Assembly (NCBI GenBank): GCA_003857395.1
Contig: RPRC01000174.1
Coordinates: forward strand, 1-13,629
Direction: 5' to 3'
Source of the DNA: Geobacter sp.
GTDB lineage: Bacteria > Desulfobacterota > Desulfuromonadia > Geobacterales > Geobacteraceae
DNA: 13,629 nucleotides
In this document: piece after piece, positions 5,741 to 12,290 of the stretch
Layout of the letters: the number at the start of each line of letters is the position of its first letter
How positions within the stretch are numbered: position 1 is the stretch's first letter
The notes under the pieces: model-generated
Seen by the model: only the letters and a program-made list of their open reading frames with translations
What the model was told of the DNA's origin: nothing
Databases searched by the model: none
Made by a program: the position numbers and the translations under genes

Positions 5741-6246
5741 TGATCGTCAAGGTTTTCTTGCAGTTCCTGGTCTTTCGATGCCACTTCTTGAGCCATGCTT
5801 TCCTTGAGTTTTTTCAGTTTGAGCGCAAGAGATGTATCGGACAGTGCCAACATCTGCACGGCCAGGATTCCTGCATTTTTGGCGCCTGCCTTGCCGATGG
5901 CCACCGTGGCGACCGGGATTCCGCCGGGCATTTGGACAGTCGAATAGAGAGCGTCAATGCCGTTAATGGCACCGCCTCCGACGGGAACCCCGATGACCGG
6001 GAGAATCGTGCCTGCGGCCATGACTCCTGCAAGGTGGGCTGCCATGCCGGCACCAGCGATAATTACCTTTATCCCGCGACCTTCGGCTTCGGCAGACAGC
6101 TGCGCGGTTTTGTCGGGACAGCGGTGAGCCGAGGATATCCTCATTTCAAAGGAGACGCCGAACTGCCGCAGGATCTTCGTCGCCTCTTTCATTACCGGAA
6201 GGTCCGTATCGCTTCCCATGACTATTAGTACTTTTGGTGTATCCAT
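5737..6246 (-). CDS. purE: N5-carboxyaminoimidazole ribonucleotide mutase (PurE)
   Basis: Cytoplasmic enzyme of de novo purine synthesis. Class I PurE converts N5-CAIR, made by PurK, to CAIR. Family motifs seen: MGSDTDLPVM near the N-terminus, SAHRCPD with the catalytic His41 (usually SAHRTP, here Cys for Thr), the loop IIAGAGMAAHLAGVMAA, GVPVGGGAINGIDALYSTVQMP and GIPVATVAIGKAGAKNAG. Length (169 residues) fits class I. I start at the ATG at 6246 because GGAG (6252-6255) lies five bases upstream; a GTG at 6252 overlaps that ribosome site. No purK is in the window. It is the last gene of the minus-strand purine cluster, 87 bases after purD, with a double-hairpin repeat in the gap. Confidence 0.96.
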   Translation of the reverse strand: MDTPKVLIVMGSDTDLPVMKEATKILRQFGVSFEMRISSAHRCPDKTAQLSAEAEGRGIKVIIAGAGMAAHLAGVMAAGTILPVIGVPVGGGAINGIDALYSTVQMPGGIPVATVAIGKAGAKNAGILAVQMLALSDTSLALKLKKLKESMAQEVASKDQELQENLDDQ

Positions 6247-6280
6247 ATCCACTCCGTATGTTTGCTGAATCGTTCAATTA

Positions 6281-6336
6281 TAGGGGCAACCCCATGTGGT
6301 TGCCCTGATTTGGGCGGCCACGCGGGGCCGCCCCTA
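6281..6336. repeat. Double-hairpin palindromic repeat, copy 1 (purE-purD gap)
   Basis: Two stem-loops lie side by side: GGGCAACC (6284-6291) with GGTTGCCC (6298-6305), and GGGCGGCC (6312-6319) with GGCCGCCC (6326-6333). The outer ends TAGGGGC and GCCCCTA are also complementary, so the whole unit is a palindrome. It is closely related to copy 2 at 7636-7694. The purD stop codon lies within its edge. Confidence 0.85.
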
Positions 6337-7608
6337 CATTCTTCCCAGCGCCTTGTTGCCGATATCGGTCCGGTACTGAACACCGGGCCAGGTGATGGCT
6401 GCCACGCCTTGATAGGCACGGGCAATGGCATCCCGGACCGTTTCGCCCAGGGCTGTCACGCCAAGGACCCGCCCGCCGTTGGTGCAATAGGTGCCGTCCT
6501 TACTCGCGGTACCGGCATGGAAGACGAACAGGTCCTCAATGGCGGCGGCCTGGTCGAGGCCGCTGATCAGATCGCCTTTCCGGTAGTCGCCCGGATAGCC
6601 TTCGGCAGCCATGACAACGCAGACGGCAGCCTTGTCGTGCCATTCCAGGTTGATAGCGCTGATGTCACCCCGGGCTGTTGCCAGAAGAACGGGCACGATG
6701 TCCGATTTCATCCGCATGAGAAGCGGTTGGCATTCAGGGTCACCGAATCGGGCATTGAATTCCAGCGTTTTAATTTCACCGCCGTCAATCATCAGTCCTG
6801 CATACAGGACTCCCTTGTAGGTCCGTCCTTCGGCCGCCATGCCGTCCACCGTGCGCCGCATGACTTCCTTCATTACTTTTTCGTGAATAGCAGAGGTTAC
6901 AACCGGTGCGGGGGAGTAGGCGCCCATGCCGCCGGTGTTCGGTCCCTGGTCGCCGTCAAAGATTGCCTTGTGATCCTGTGCGCTGGCCAGGGGGATGATA
7001 TTTCTGCCATCGGTAAAGGCCAGGAAAGAGGCTTCTTCTCCCCGGAGAAATTCCTCGACAACCACCCGGGAGCCCGCGTTGCCGAAAGCGTTGCCGGAGA
7101 GCATGTCGGTAACCGTTTCGATTGCCTCTTCCCTTGTTTGAGCGATGATGACCCCCTTCCCGGCGGCAAGACCATCCGCTTTCACCACAACCGGCAGCCC
7201 AATCGTGTCGAGGAAGGCGATGGCCGGCTCAATTTCGGTGAAGACTTCGTAGGCCGCAGTCGGGACGTGATACTTTTTCATCAGGTCCTTGGAAAAGGCC
7301 TTGCTCGCCTCGATGATGGCGGCGTTCTGACGGGCGCCGAAGACCGTGAGGCCGTGATCCTCGAACAGGTCGACAATGCCGAGCGAAAGGGGTAGTTCCG
7401 GTCCCACCACAGTCAGCCCGATCTGCTCCTTTTGGGCAAAAGCCAGGAGTCCGGGCAGGTCGTCAACCTTGAGCGGCACATTCTCGGCCAGTTCGGCGAT
7501 GCCCGGATTGCCGGGGGCGCAGAATACTTTCGTTACCAGGGGTGACTGGGCGATCTTCCAGACCAGGGCGTGTTCGCGACCGCCGCTGCCGATTACCAGA
7601 ACTTTCAT
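6334..7608 (-). CDS. purD: Phosphoribosylamine-glycine ligase (GAR synthetase)
   Basis: ATP-grasp enzyme joining phosphoribosylamine and glycine to GAR, the second step of de novo purine synthesis. Seen in order: N-terminal MKVLVIGSGGREHALVW, GPELPLSLGIVD, the ATP-grasp lysine region VVVKADGLAAGKGVIIA, VVVEEFLRGEEASFL, the signature AQDHKAIFDGDQGPNTGGMG, and the metal-binding EFNARFGDPECQPLL. At 424 residues it is full length. I start at the ATG at 7608 with GGAG seven bases upstream; a start six codons earlier lacks support. The last codons read ALGRM and the TAG belongs to the edge of palindromic repeat copy 1. The repeat therefore abuts the gene end without visible loss of a domain. It lies 117 bases after purH. 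Confidence 0.97.
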   Translation of the reverse strand: MKVLVIGSGGREHALVWKIAQSPLVTKVFCAPGNPGIAELAENVPLKVDDLPGLLAFAQKEQIGLTVVGPELPLSLGIVDLFEDHGLTVFGARQNAAIIEASKAFSKDLMKKYHVPTAAYEVFTEIEPAIAFLDTIGLPVVVKADGLAAGKGVIIAQTREEAIETVTDMLSGNAFGNAGSRVVVEEFLRGEEASFLAFTDGRNIIPLASAQDHKAIFDGDQGPNTGGMGAYSPAPVVTSAIHEKVMKEVMRRTVDGMAAEGRTYKGVLYAGLMIDGGEIKTLEFNARFGDPECQPLLMRMKSDIVPVLLATARGDISAINLEWHDKAAVCVVMAAEGYPGDYRKGDLISGLDQAAAIEDLFVFHAGTASKDGTYCTNGGRVLGVTALGETVRDAIARAYQGVAAITWPGVQYRTDIGNKALGRM

Positions 7609-7635
7609 ATCTTTTCTCCAGATCAATGGTGTAAC

Positions 7636-7694
7636 GTAGGGGCAACCCCCTGTGGTTGCCCTAGTGATGGGCAGGCACGGGGGCCTGCCCCTAC
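7636..7694. repeat. Double-hairpin palindromic repeat, copy 2 (purD-purH gap)
   Basis: Same architecture as copy 1. GGGCAACC (7640-7647) pairs with GGTTGCCC (7654-7661), and GGGCAGGC (7669-7676) with GCCTGCCC (7683-7690), bounded by GTAGGGG and CCCCTAC. The second hairpin differs from copy 1 in sequence, but both arms changed together, so pairing is kept. It is 28 bases upstream of the purD start, in the 5' leader of that gene within the transcript. Confidence 0.85.
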
Positions 7695-7725
7695 GAGTAT
7701 TGTGATTGATTGATAACGCCGGCCG

Positions 7726-9291
7726 TCAATGCCGGAAATGGCGCATGCCGGTAAAGACCATGGCCATACCCTGCTCGTCTGCCGCTGCGATCACTTCGTT
7801 GTCGCGCATGCTGCCGCCGGGCTGAATGACGGCCGTGATGCCGACTGCCGCGGCGTTGTCGATGCCGTCACGGAACGGGAAGAAGGCGTCGGAGGCCATG
7901 ACAGCTCCGGCAACCGGGAGGCCGGCATGTTCTGCCTTGATGGCAGCGATACGTGCCGAGTTGACCCGGCTCATCTGGCCGGCGCCGACCCCGATTGTCA
8001 TCTTGTCCTTGGCATAGACGATCGCATTGGACTTGACGAATTTCGCCACCCGCCAGGCAAAGAGCAGGTCGGCCATTTCCTGTTCAGTGGGGGTACGCTT
8101 TGAGACTACCTTCAGTTCGTTGTAAAGGGCAAGATCCGCGTCCTGGAGGAGCAGGCCGCCGGTAACCCTCTTCATGTCGAGGCGCGGAACGGTCTGTGTG
8201 GGCAGGGGACCGCAGGCCAGCAGCCGCACGTTCTTTTTCGCCGCTACGATGGCAGAGGCCTCCGGAGAAACGGAAGGTGCAATGATTACCTCGACGAACT
8301 GTCTTTCGACGATTGCCGTAGCGGTTGCTGCGTCCAGTTCCCGACTGCAGGCGATGATGCCGCCGAAGGCCGATTCCGGGTCGGTGCTGTAGGCCCGATT
8401 GTAGGCCTCCAGGAGTGAGTCGCCAAGGGCAACGCCGCAGGGATTGGCATGCTTGACAATAACGCAGGAGGGTGCAGCGCTGAACTGTTTCATGCATTCA
8501 AGGGCAGCGTCCGTGTCGGCAATATTGTTGTAGGAAAGCTCTTTCCCCTGCAGCTGGGTCGCGGTTGCGGTGCATGCCTCGGTTGCGCCCGATTCCACGT
8601 AGAAGGCAGCATTCTGGTGGGGATTCTCGCCGTAACGCATTTCCTGTGCCTTCCGGAACTGGACGGTAAAGGTGTCGGGGAACAGGGCGACATCGTCACC
8701 GGTCCGCCGGCCGAGCCAGTTGGAGATGGCCGCGTCATAGGCAGCGGTGCGCTGGTAGACTTTGACCGCCAGGCCGAAATTTGTTTCCCGGGAAACCGTC
8801 CCGTTACTTGAGGTCATTTCGAGGAGGACCTTTTGGTAGTCGGCCGGGTCGGTAATGACTGTCACATCGGGCCAATTCTTTGCCGCGGAGCGGAGCATGG
8901 TGGGACCGCCGATGTCGATGTTTTCAATGGCGTCCTCGAGGGTGCAGCCTTCCTTGGCCACGGTCGCTTCGAAGGGGTAGAGGTTGACCACGACCATGTC
9001 GATGTTTTCGATGCCGTGTTCCTTCATCTTGGCAACATGTTCCGGGTTGCTGCGCATGCCGAGCAGCCCGCCGTGAACCTTGGGGTGCAGGGTCTTTACC
9101 CGGCCATCGAGCATTTCCGGGAAGCCGGTAAATTCGGAGACGTCCTTGACCGGGAGTCCCGCGTCGCGGAGCATCTTTGCCGTTCCTCCGGTGGAAAGGA
9201 TTTCGACATCATATCGGGCAAGCTCCCGGGCGAATTCGAGAACACCTGTCTTGTCTGACACGCTGATCAGCGCGCGCGTTATTTTTGCCAT
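7726..9291 (-). CDS. purH: Bifunctional AICAR transformylase / IMP cyclohydrolase
   Basis: Catalyses the last two steps of IMP synthesis: formyl transfer from 10-formyl-THF to AICAR, then cyclisation. The N-terminal MGS-like cyclohydrolase domain (about 1-150) shows [18 protein letters not shown], the [14 protein letters not shown] stretch and [16 protein letters not shown]. The C-terminal transformylase domain shows [14 protein letters not shown], the catalytic Lys280-His281 in [10 protein letters not shown], and closing segments [12 protein letters not shown] and [11 protein letters not shown]. The 521-residue length is normal. AAGGAG lies six bases before the ATG. A hairpin lies in the leader between it and the upstream ASKHA gene, 143 bases away. 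Confidence 0.98.
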   Translation of the reverse strand: MAKITRALISVSDKTGVLEFARELARYDVEILSTGGTAKMLRDAGLPVKDVSEFTGFPEMLDGRVKTLHPKVHGGLLGMRSNPEHVAKMKEHGIENIDMVVVNLYPFEATVAKEGCTLEDAIENIDIGGPTMLRSAAKNWPDVTVITDPADYQKVLLEMTSSNGTVSRETNFGLAVKVYQRTAAYDAAISNWLGRRTGDDVALFPDTFTVQFRKAQEMRYGENPHQNAAFYVESGATEACTATATQLQGKELSYNNIADTDAALECMKQFSAAPSCVIVKHANPCGVALGDSLLEAYNRAYSTDPESAFGGIIACSRELDAATATAIVERQFVEVIIAPSVSPEASAIVAAKKNVRLLACGPLPTQTVPRLDMKRVTGGLLLQDADLALYNELKVVSKRTPTEQEMADLLFAWRVAKFVKSNAIVYAKDKMTIGVGAGQMSRVNSARIAAIKAEHAGLPVAGAVMASDAFFPFRDGIDNAAAVGITAVIQPGGSMRDNEVIAAADEQGMAMVFTGMRHFRH

Positions 9292-9313
9292 TTTATTCTC
9301 CTTGGTTACTGTT

Positions 9314-9349
9314 GCCTCAGGAGTGTCAGGCTCGCTTCGAGTCTGAGGC
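9314..9349 (-). promoter_or_regulatory. Leader stem-loop upstream of purH
   Basis: GCCTCAG (9314-9320) and CTGAGGC (9343-9349) form an outer stem. An alternative pairing of CAGGCTCG (9327-9334) with CGAGTCTG (9338-9345), one G-U, shares bases with it. The structure ends 10 bases upstream of the purH ribosome site AAGGAG. It has no T-run, so it is not a terminator. Mutually exclusive pairings near a ribosome site could modulate translation. Confidence 0.35.
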
Positions 9350-9434
9350 GGTCACGAGGCTGGTAACGGGTTTATGTGAAAGATGGATAGCGGAAAAAGG
9401 AAAATACCCTGATATTGGCTGGGACCGGATTAGC

Positions 9435-10718
9435 TCAGGGTCTCATCTTCGGAAAGTTCATCTGTTCGAGAAAATGTTTTTCAAAAGCGGGAGTGCCTGA
9501 AAGCGGGACGACCCGAACCAGCCGGGCGAGATTGTCGACAGCGGCAAAACCCTCTGTTGTGCAGAGGGCCCGCTCCACCCCGGCCAGCGCACCCTCACGG
9601 ATAAAACTTGCAATTTCTACCATGTTTTCGGTGAAAATTCCAACGTTTTTTAGCCCTTCCGGTGAGAGAACGGCACCAAAAGAGCCGGTTAATACAATCT
9701 TTTTCAGGTCATCCCCCCGTATTCCCGCGCGCTGGAAGAGTATTTCCATGCCAGCCCTGATGGCCGCCTTTGCCAGTTGCACCTGGCGGATATCTTCCTG
9801 GGAGAGAAAAATCGTCGTGGCAGCATCCCGGTACAGGACAAAGGCAGGGCTGCCCTTGATTTCAACTATCCGGTTTCCCAGGTTGGAGGCAATTTCCTCT
9901 GGCGGCAGGAGTCGGCCGGTGGCATCGATCAGGCCTTCCCTGAGCAGCCCGGAAACAGTGTCGATAACTCCTGAACCGCAAATACCGCAGGGGGTTTGGC
10001 CGCCGATGGTGGTCAGGGAAAGGCGGCCTCCTGTTATCTCGACCCTTTCGATGGCACCCGGCAGTGCCGGCATCCCGCAGTCCAGGTTCCCACCCTCGAA
10101 GGCAGGGCCCGCAGCCGCAGAGGTGGCGAAAATCTTTTCTTCCGTTACAAGGGCAATTTCTCCATTGGTTCCCAGGTCGAGATACAGGATGGGGGAAGGC
10201 AGCGGCGGGGGCTGCTGAGAAATTCCCGTCTGATTTCCGTACAGGAATGCTACCAGGTCACCGCCGACGAAACCGCCGGGCAGGGGGAAGAGGTAGGCAT
10301 TCAGGTCCAGCTTCCAGCCGAGGCTGGTGCTCTGCAGCCGCTCTCCTTTCGTAAAGAGAGGACGAAAAGGGGGATGGGCCAGGGAGGTCACCGGCAGGCC
10401 GAGGAGAAAGTGTTCCATGGCGGGGTTTCCGGCCAAGGCGATCCCCGCAAGATCTTCCGGGGAGACACCGGCCATCTGCAGGAGGTTTGCAGCCATTTCT
10501 TCCAGCGTTTGATTGATCGAATGCCGGAGCGCGGCAAGATTGACTCCGGAGTCGCAGGCTGCCTGGAGACGTGCGATCACATCGGCGCCGAAGGTTGCCT
10601 GAGGGTTCCTTGCACCGAGAAAGGCTCGCTGTTCGCAGGTGTGCCTGTCGATCAGGGATGCGGCGATGGTGGTGGTGCCGATATCAACGGCTATGGCGAG
10701 CTTTTTGGTGGACATCAT
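9435..10718 (-). CDS. RACo/RamA-like ASKHA ATPase (DUF4445) lacking the ferredoxin domain
   Basis: The protein matches the ASKHA-type ATPase part of reductive activators of corrinoid proteins (RACo, RamA). These use ATP to re-reduce inactive Co(II) cobalamin on a partner protein. Seen: phosphate-1 motif AVDIGTTTIAASLID at the N-terminus, GADVIARLQAA, GNPAMEHFLLGL, phosphate-2 LYLDLGTNGEIALV, AAAGPAFEGG, TPCGICGSGVID, RQVQLAKAAIRAGMEIL and the adenosine-side VLTGSFGAVLSP. Canonical members carry an N-terminal 2Fe-2S domain of about 100 residues. Here the 427-residue protein begins directly with the ATPase fold, so an electron carrier would have to be a separate protein. A GGGA lies six bases before the ATG. 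It sits between alr and purH, 81 bases after alr. A corrinoid partner, for example methionine synthase, is a guess and none is in the window. Confidence 0.85.
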   Translation of the reverse strand: MMSTKKLAIAVDIGTTTIAASLIDRHTCEQRAFLGARNPQATFGADVIARLQAACDSGVNLAALRHSINQTLEEMAANLLQMAGVSPEDLAGIALAGNPAMEHFLLGLPVTSLAHPPFRPLFTKGERLQSTSLGWKLDLNAYLFPLPGGFVGGDLVAFLYGNQTGISQQPPPLPSPILYLDLGTNGEIALVTEEKIFATSAAAGPAFEGGNLDCGMPALPGAIERVEITGGRLSLTTIGGQTPCGICGSGVIDTVSGLLREGLIDATGRLLPPEEIASNLGNRIVEIKGSPAFVLYRDAATTIFLSQEDIRQVQLAKAAIRAGMEILFQRAGIRGDDLKKIVLTGSFGAVLSPEGLKNVGIFTENMVEIASFIREGALAGVERALCTTEGFAAVDNLARLVRVVPLSGTPAFEKHFLEQMNFPKMRP

Positions 10719-10799
10719 TCAGGTTCCCGCGAAAGGGTGAAAAAGTTGGTTTCCGAATTGAATTCCTGATTGGGTTTTCTGCGTTACGAGCAAGAATTG

Positions 10800-11939
10800 T
10801 TACCGTGAGCCATTCAGATACGCCCGCGGGACCCTTTTGCTGATCGCGCAGAAGACCTCATAAGGGATTGTGCCGGCTCGTTCGGCAAGTTCTTCCGCCC
10901 GAATGCATTCGCCGGAGTCGCTGCAGCCTAGCAATATCACCTCGTCGGCCTCGGCCACGTCAGGGATATCCGTCACGTCAAGCATGATCCAGTCCATGCA
11001 GACGGTGCCGGCCACCCGTGCCCGCTGACCCCGGACCAGGGCATCTCCCCGGTTGCTGAGAGCACGGCAGTAGCCGTCCGCGTACCCGACCGGAACGCTG
11101 GCTACCAGCGTCCTTCGGCCGGACACGAAGGTGCGTGCATAGCTGAGGCTCATGCCCGGATCAACCCATTTCAGCATGGCGATCCGGCTTTTGAGGCGCA
11201 TCACCGGCTGCAGGTCCAGTTTCCCTTTGAAATCGACCGAGGGAATGGCGCCGTAGAGGGCAATTCCCGGACGTACCAGGTTGCAGAACGGGAGGTTGAG
11301 GCTGACGGTTGCGGCACTGTTGGCCAGATGGATAAAGCGGGGGGTAAAACCTTCCCGGTGAGCCGTTTCCACGACTCCGGCGAAGATTTCCTGCTGTTTT
11401 TCGGTGAAGCGGCGGCCGTCATCGTCCAGTTCGTCTGCCGAGGCAAAATGGGAGATGATACCCTCCAGTTCTATGTTCCGCAGTTTTTTCAGCTCCTTGA
11501 GGAATTCGGGCGCTTGCAGGTGGTGGATGCCGAGGCGTCCCATACCGGTGTCCACTTTCAGGTGAATGTTGGCTTTGCGAAAGAGCCGTGCTGCCATGTT
11601 GTCAAGGGCCCGGGCCTGCTCCAGGTTGAAGACAACGGTGGAGAGGTTGAAGCCGATACACTTTTTCTCCTGCCCCGGGTAGATTCCGCCGAGCAGGAGG
11701 ATTGGCCGGTCGATGCCCGATTTGCGCAGCTGAATTCCTTCGGCAAGGAAGGCGACACCAAAGGCGGTAATGTTCAACAGTTCCAGTTCGCGTGAAATGT
11801 CCATGAAGCCGTGGCCGTAGGCATCCGCCTTGACAACGGCGAGGATGCCGGTGGTCTTGGCGATACTGTGCCGGAGCTGTAAATAATTGTGGCGCAAAGC
11901 GGCAAGATCGATTTCGGCAAGGGTGGGACGGCTGTCCAT
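10800..11939 (-). CDS. alr: Alanine racemase (PLP-dependent)
   Basis: Interconverts L- and D-alanine, supplying D-alanine for peptidoglycan. This is a fold-type III PLP enzyme: an N-terminal TIM barrel with Lys37 in [11 protein letters not shown] forming the internal aldimine, [24 protein letters not shown], then a beta-domain with the second catalytic base Tyr267 in [32 protein letters not shown] and a C-terminal [13 protein letters not shown]. At 379 residues it has normal length. I start at the ATG at 11939, with GGAG (11946-11949) six bases upstream; a TTG-type start 11 codons earlier would run through that ribosome site. A good promoter lies just upstream and drives the minus strand. It is probably the first gene of the alr-ASKHA-purHDE group. 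Confidence 0.97.
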   Translation of the reverse strand: MDSRPTLAEIDLAALRHNYLQLRHSIAKTTGILAVVKADAYGHGFMDISRELELLNITAFGVAFLAEGIQLRKSGIDRPILLLGGIYPGQEKKCIGFNLSTVVFNLEQARALDNMAARLFRKANIHLKVDTGMGRLGIHHLQAPEFLKELKKLRNIELEGIISHFASADELDDDGRRFTEKQQEIFAGVVETAHREGFTPRFIHLANSAATVSLNLPFCNLVRPGIALYGAIPSVDFKGKLDLQPVMRLKSRIAMLKWVDPGMSLSYARTFVSGRRTLVASVPVGYADGYCRALSNRGDALVRGQRARVAGTVCMDWIMLDVTDIPDVAEADEVILLGCSDSGECIRAEELAERAGTIPYEVFCAISKRVPRAYLNGSR

Positions 11940-11973
11940 GATCGACTCCGTTAGGAAAACTTCCAAGATCAAA

Positions 11974-12002
11974 TTTGTAGCATGTATCCCCGGGAGTGTA
12001 AA
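11974..12002 (-). promoter_or_regulatory. Probable alr promoter
   Basis: On the minus strand, TTTACA (11997-12002) is followed by 17 bases and TACAAA (11974-11979). The predicted start near 11967 leaves a leader of about 28 bases with the GGAG ribosome site. A GAAA-capped 6-bp hairpin, AAAGGC/GCCTTT (12000-12015), touches the -35 box and lies between this and the divergent thi promoter. Confidence 0.55.
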
Positions 12003-12022
12003 GGCGAAAGCCTTTAAAGGCG

Positions 12023-12051
12023 TTGACTTTCCAGCTTATTTCCGCTACGGT
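12023..12051 (+). promoter_or_regulatory. Possible promoter of the thiamine gene
   Basis: TTGACT (12023-12028) is separated by 17 bases from TACGGT (12046-12051), a poor -10 box. The predicted start near 12058 falls just before the riboswitch aptamer, which favours it despite the weak -10. The -10 box sits in the middle of the dyad at 12037-12061. Confidence 0.4.
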
Positions 12052-12061
12052 AACGGAAATA
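12037..12061. promoter_or_regulatory. 25-bp near-perfect dyad, operator candidate
   Basis: The half-sites TATTTCCGCTAC (12037-12048) and GTAACGGAAATA (12050-12061) are inverted around a central G, with 11 of 12 positions matching. The dyad has essentially no loop, so it cannot form a long hairpin with its centre paired. It is better read as a DNA site for a dimeric protein. It covers the likely thi -10 region and ends four bases before the aptamer. I do not recognise the regulator. Confidence 0.55.
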
Positions 12062-12064
12062 GAA

Positions 12065-12152
12065 GCCTGCTGGGGGAGTTCGAAAGAACTGAGATTCGCA
12101 CTGCGGAGACCCTTGGAACCTGATCCGGTTTGCACCGGCGTAGGAAAGCGGC
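12065..12152 (+). promoter_or_regulatory. TPP riboswitch aptamer (THI element)
   Basis: The aptamer senses thiamine pyrophosphate and represses the thiamine gene downstream. Seen: a GGGGG strand (12072-12076), a P3 stem AGTTC-GAAA-GAACT (12077-12090) merging into the conserved CTGAGA (12089-12094), ACCC (12109-12112) able to pair with the G strand, and the hallmark GGAACCTGATCCGG (12115-12128) followed by CACCGGCGTAGGAAA. The pyrimidine- and pyrophosphate-sensing cores are both present, so binding should be intact. P1 is formed by bases around 12065-12071 and 12147-12152. It is followed 31 bases later by an intrinsic terminator. Confidence 0.95.
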
Positions 12153-12182
12153 ACCAGCGAGCCAAAGGATACAATTCCAGGA

Positions 12183-12211
12183 AGCCGTGGCCATGTGTCG
12201 CGGCTTTTTTT
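12183..12211 (+). terminator. Riboswitch-controlled intrinsic terminator
   Basis: AGCCGTG (12183-12189) pairs with CGCGGCT (12199-12205), one G-U, with a seven-base T-run. GCGGC at 12148-12152, part of the aptamer P1, can instead pair with GCCGT of the terminator's left arm. That gives the usual antiterminator logic: TPP locks P1 and frees the terminator. The expression platform therefore works at transcription. Confidence 0.85.
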
Positions 12212-12234
12212 GTTTCTTCTCATCCTCTGACGCT

Positions 12235-12251
12235 CACCATGAAGAATGGTG
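12235..12251 (+). other. Small inverted repeat in the thiED leader
   Basis: CACCAT (12235-12240) and ATGGTG (12246-12251) flank the loop GAAGA, between the riboswitch terminator and the thiED ribosome site. No T-run follows. Role unknown; it may only be a leader stem. Confidence 0.3.
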
Positions 12252-12290
12252 GACGAGAGTGGTTGAAGGGAAAAAGTGAGGCAGATATAG

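Noticed and set aside
6262..7395. 377-codon plus-strand frame antisense to purD
   Set aside because: A mirror frame produced by codon bias of purD; no ribosome site and no recognisable domain.
9427..9475. tRNA-like fragments (TTAGCTCAGG and GTTCGAG)
   Set aside because: No acceptor stem or anticodon arm can be built, and the stretch runs into the ASKHA coding region; chance resemblance.
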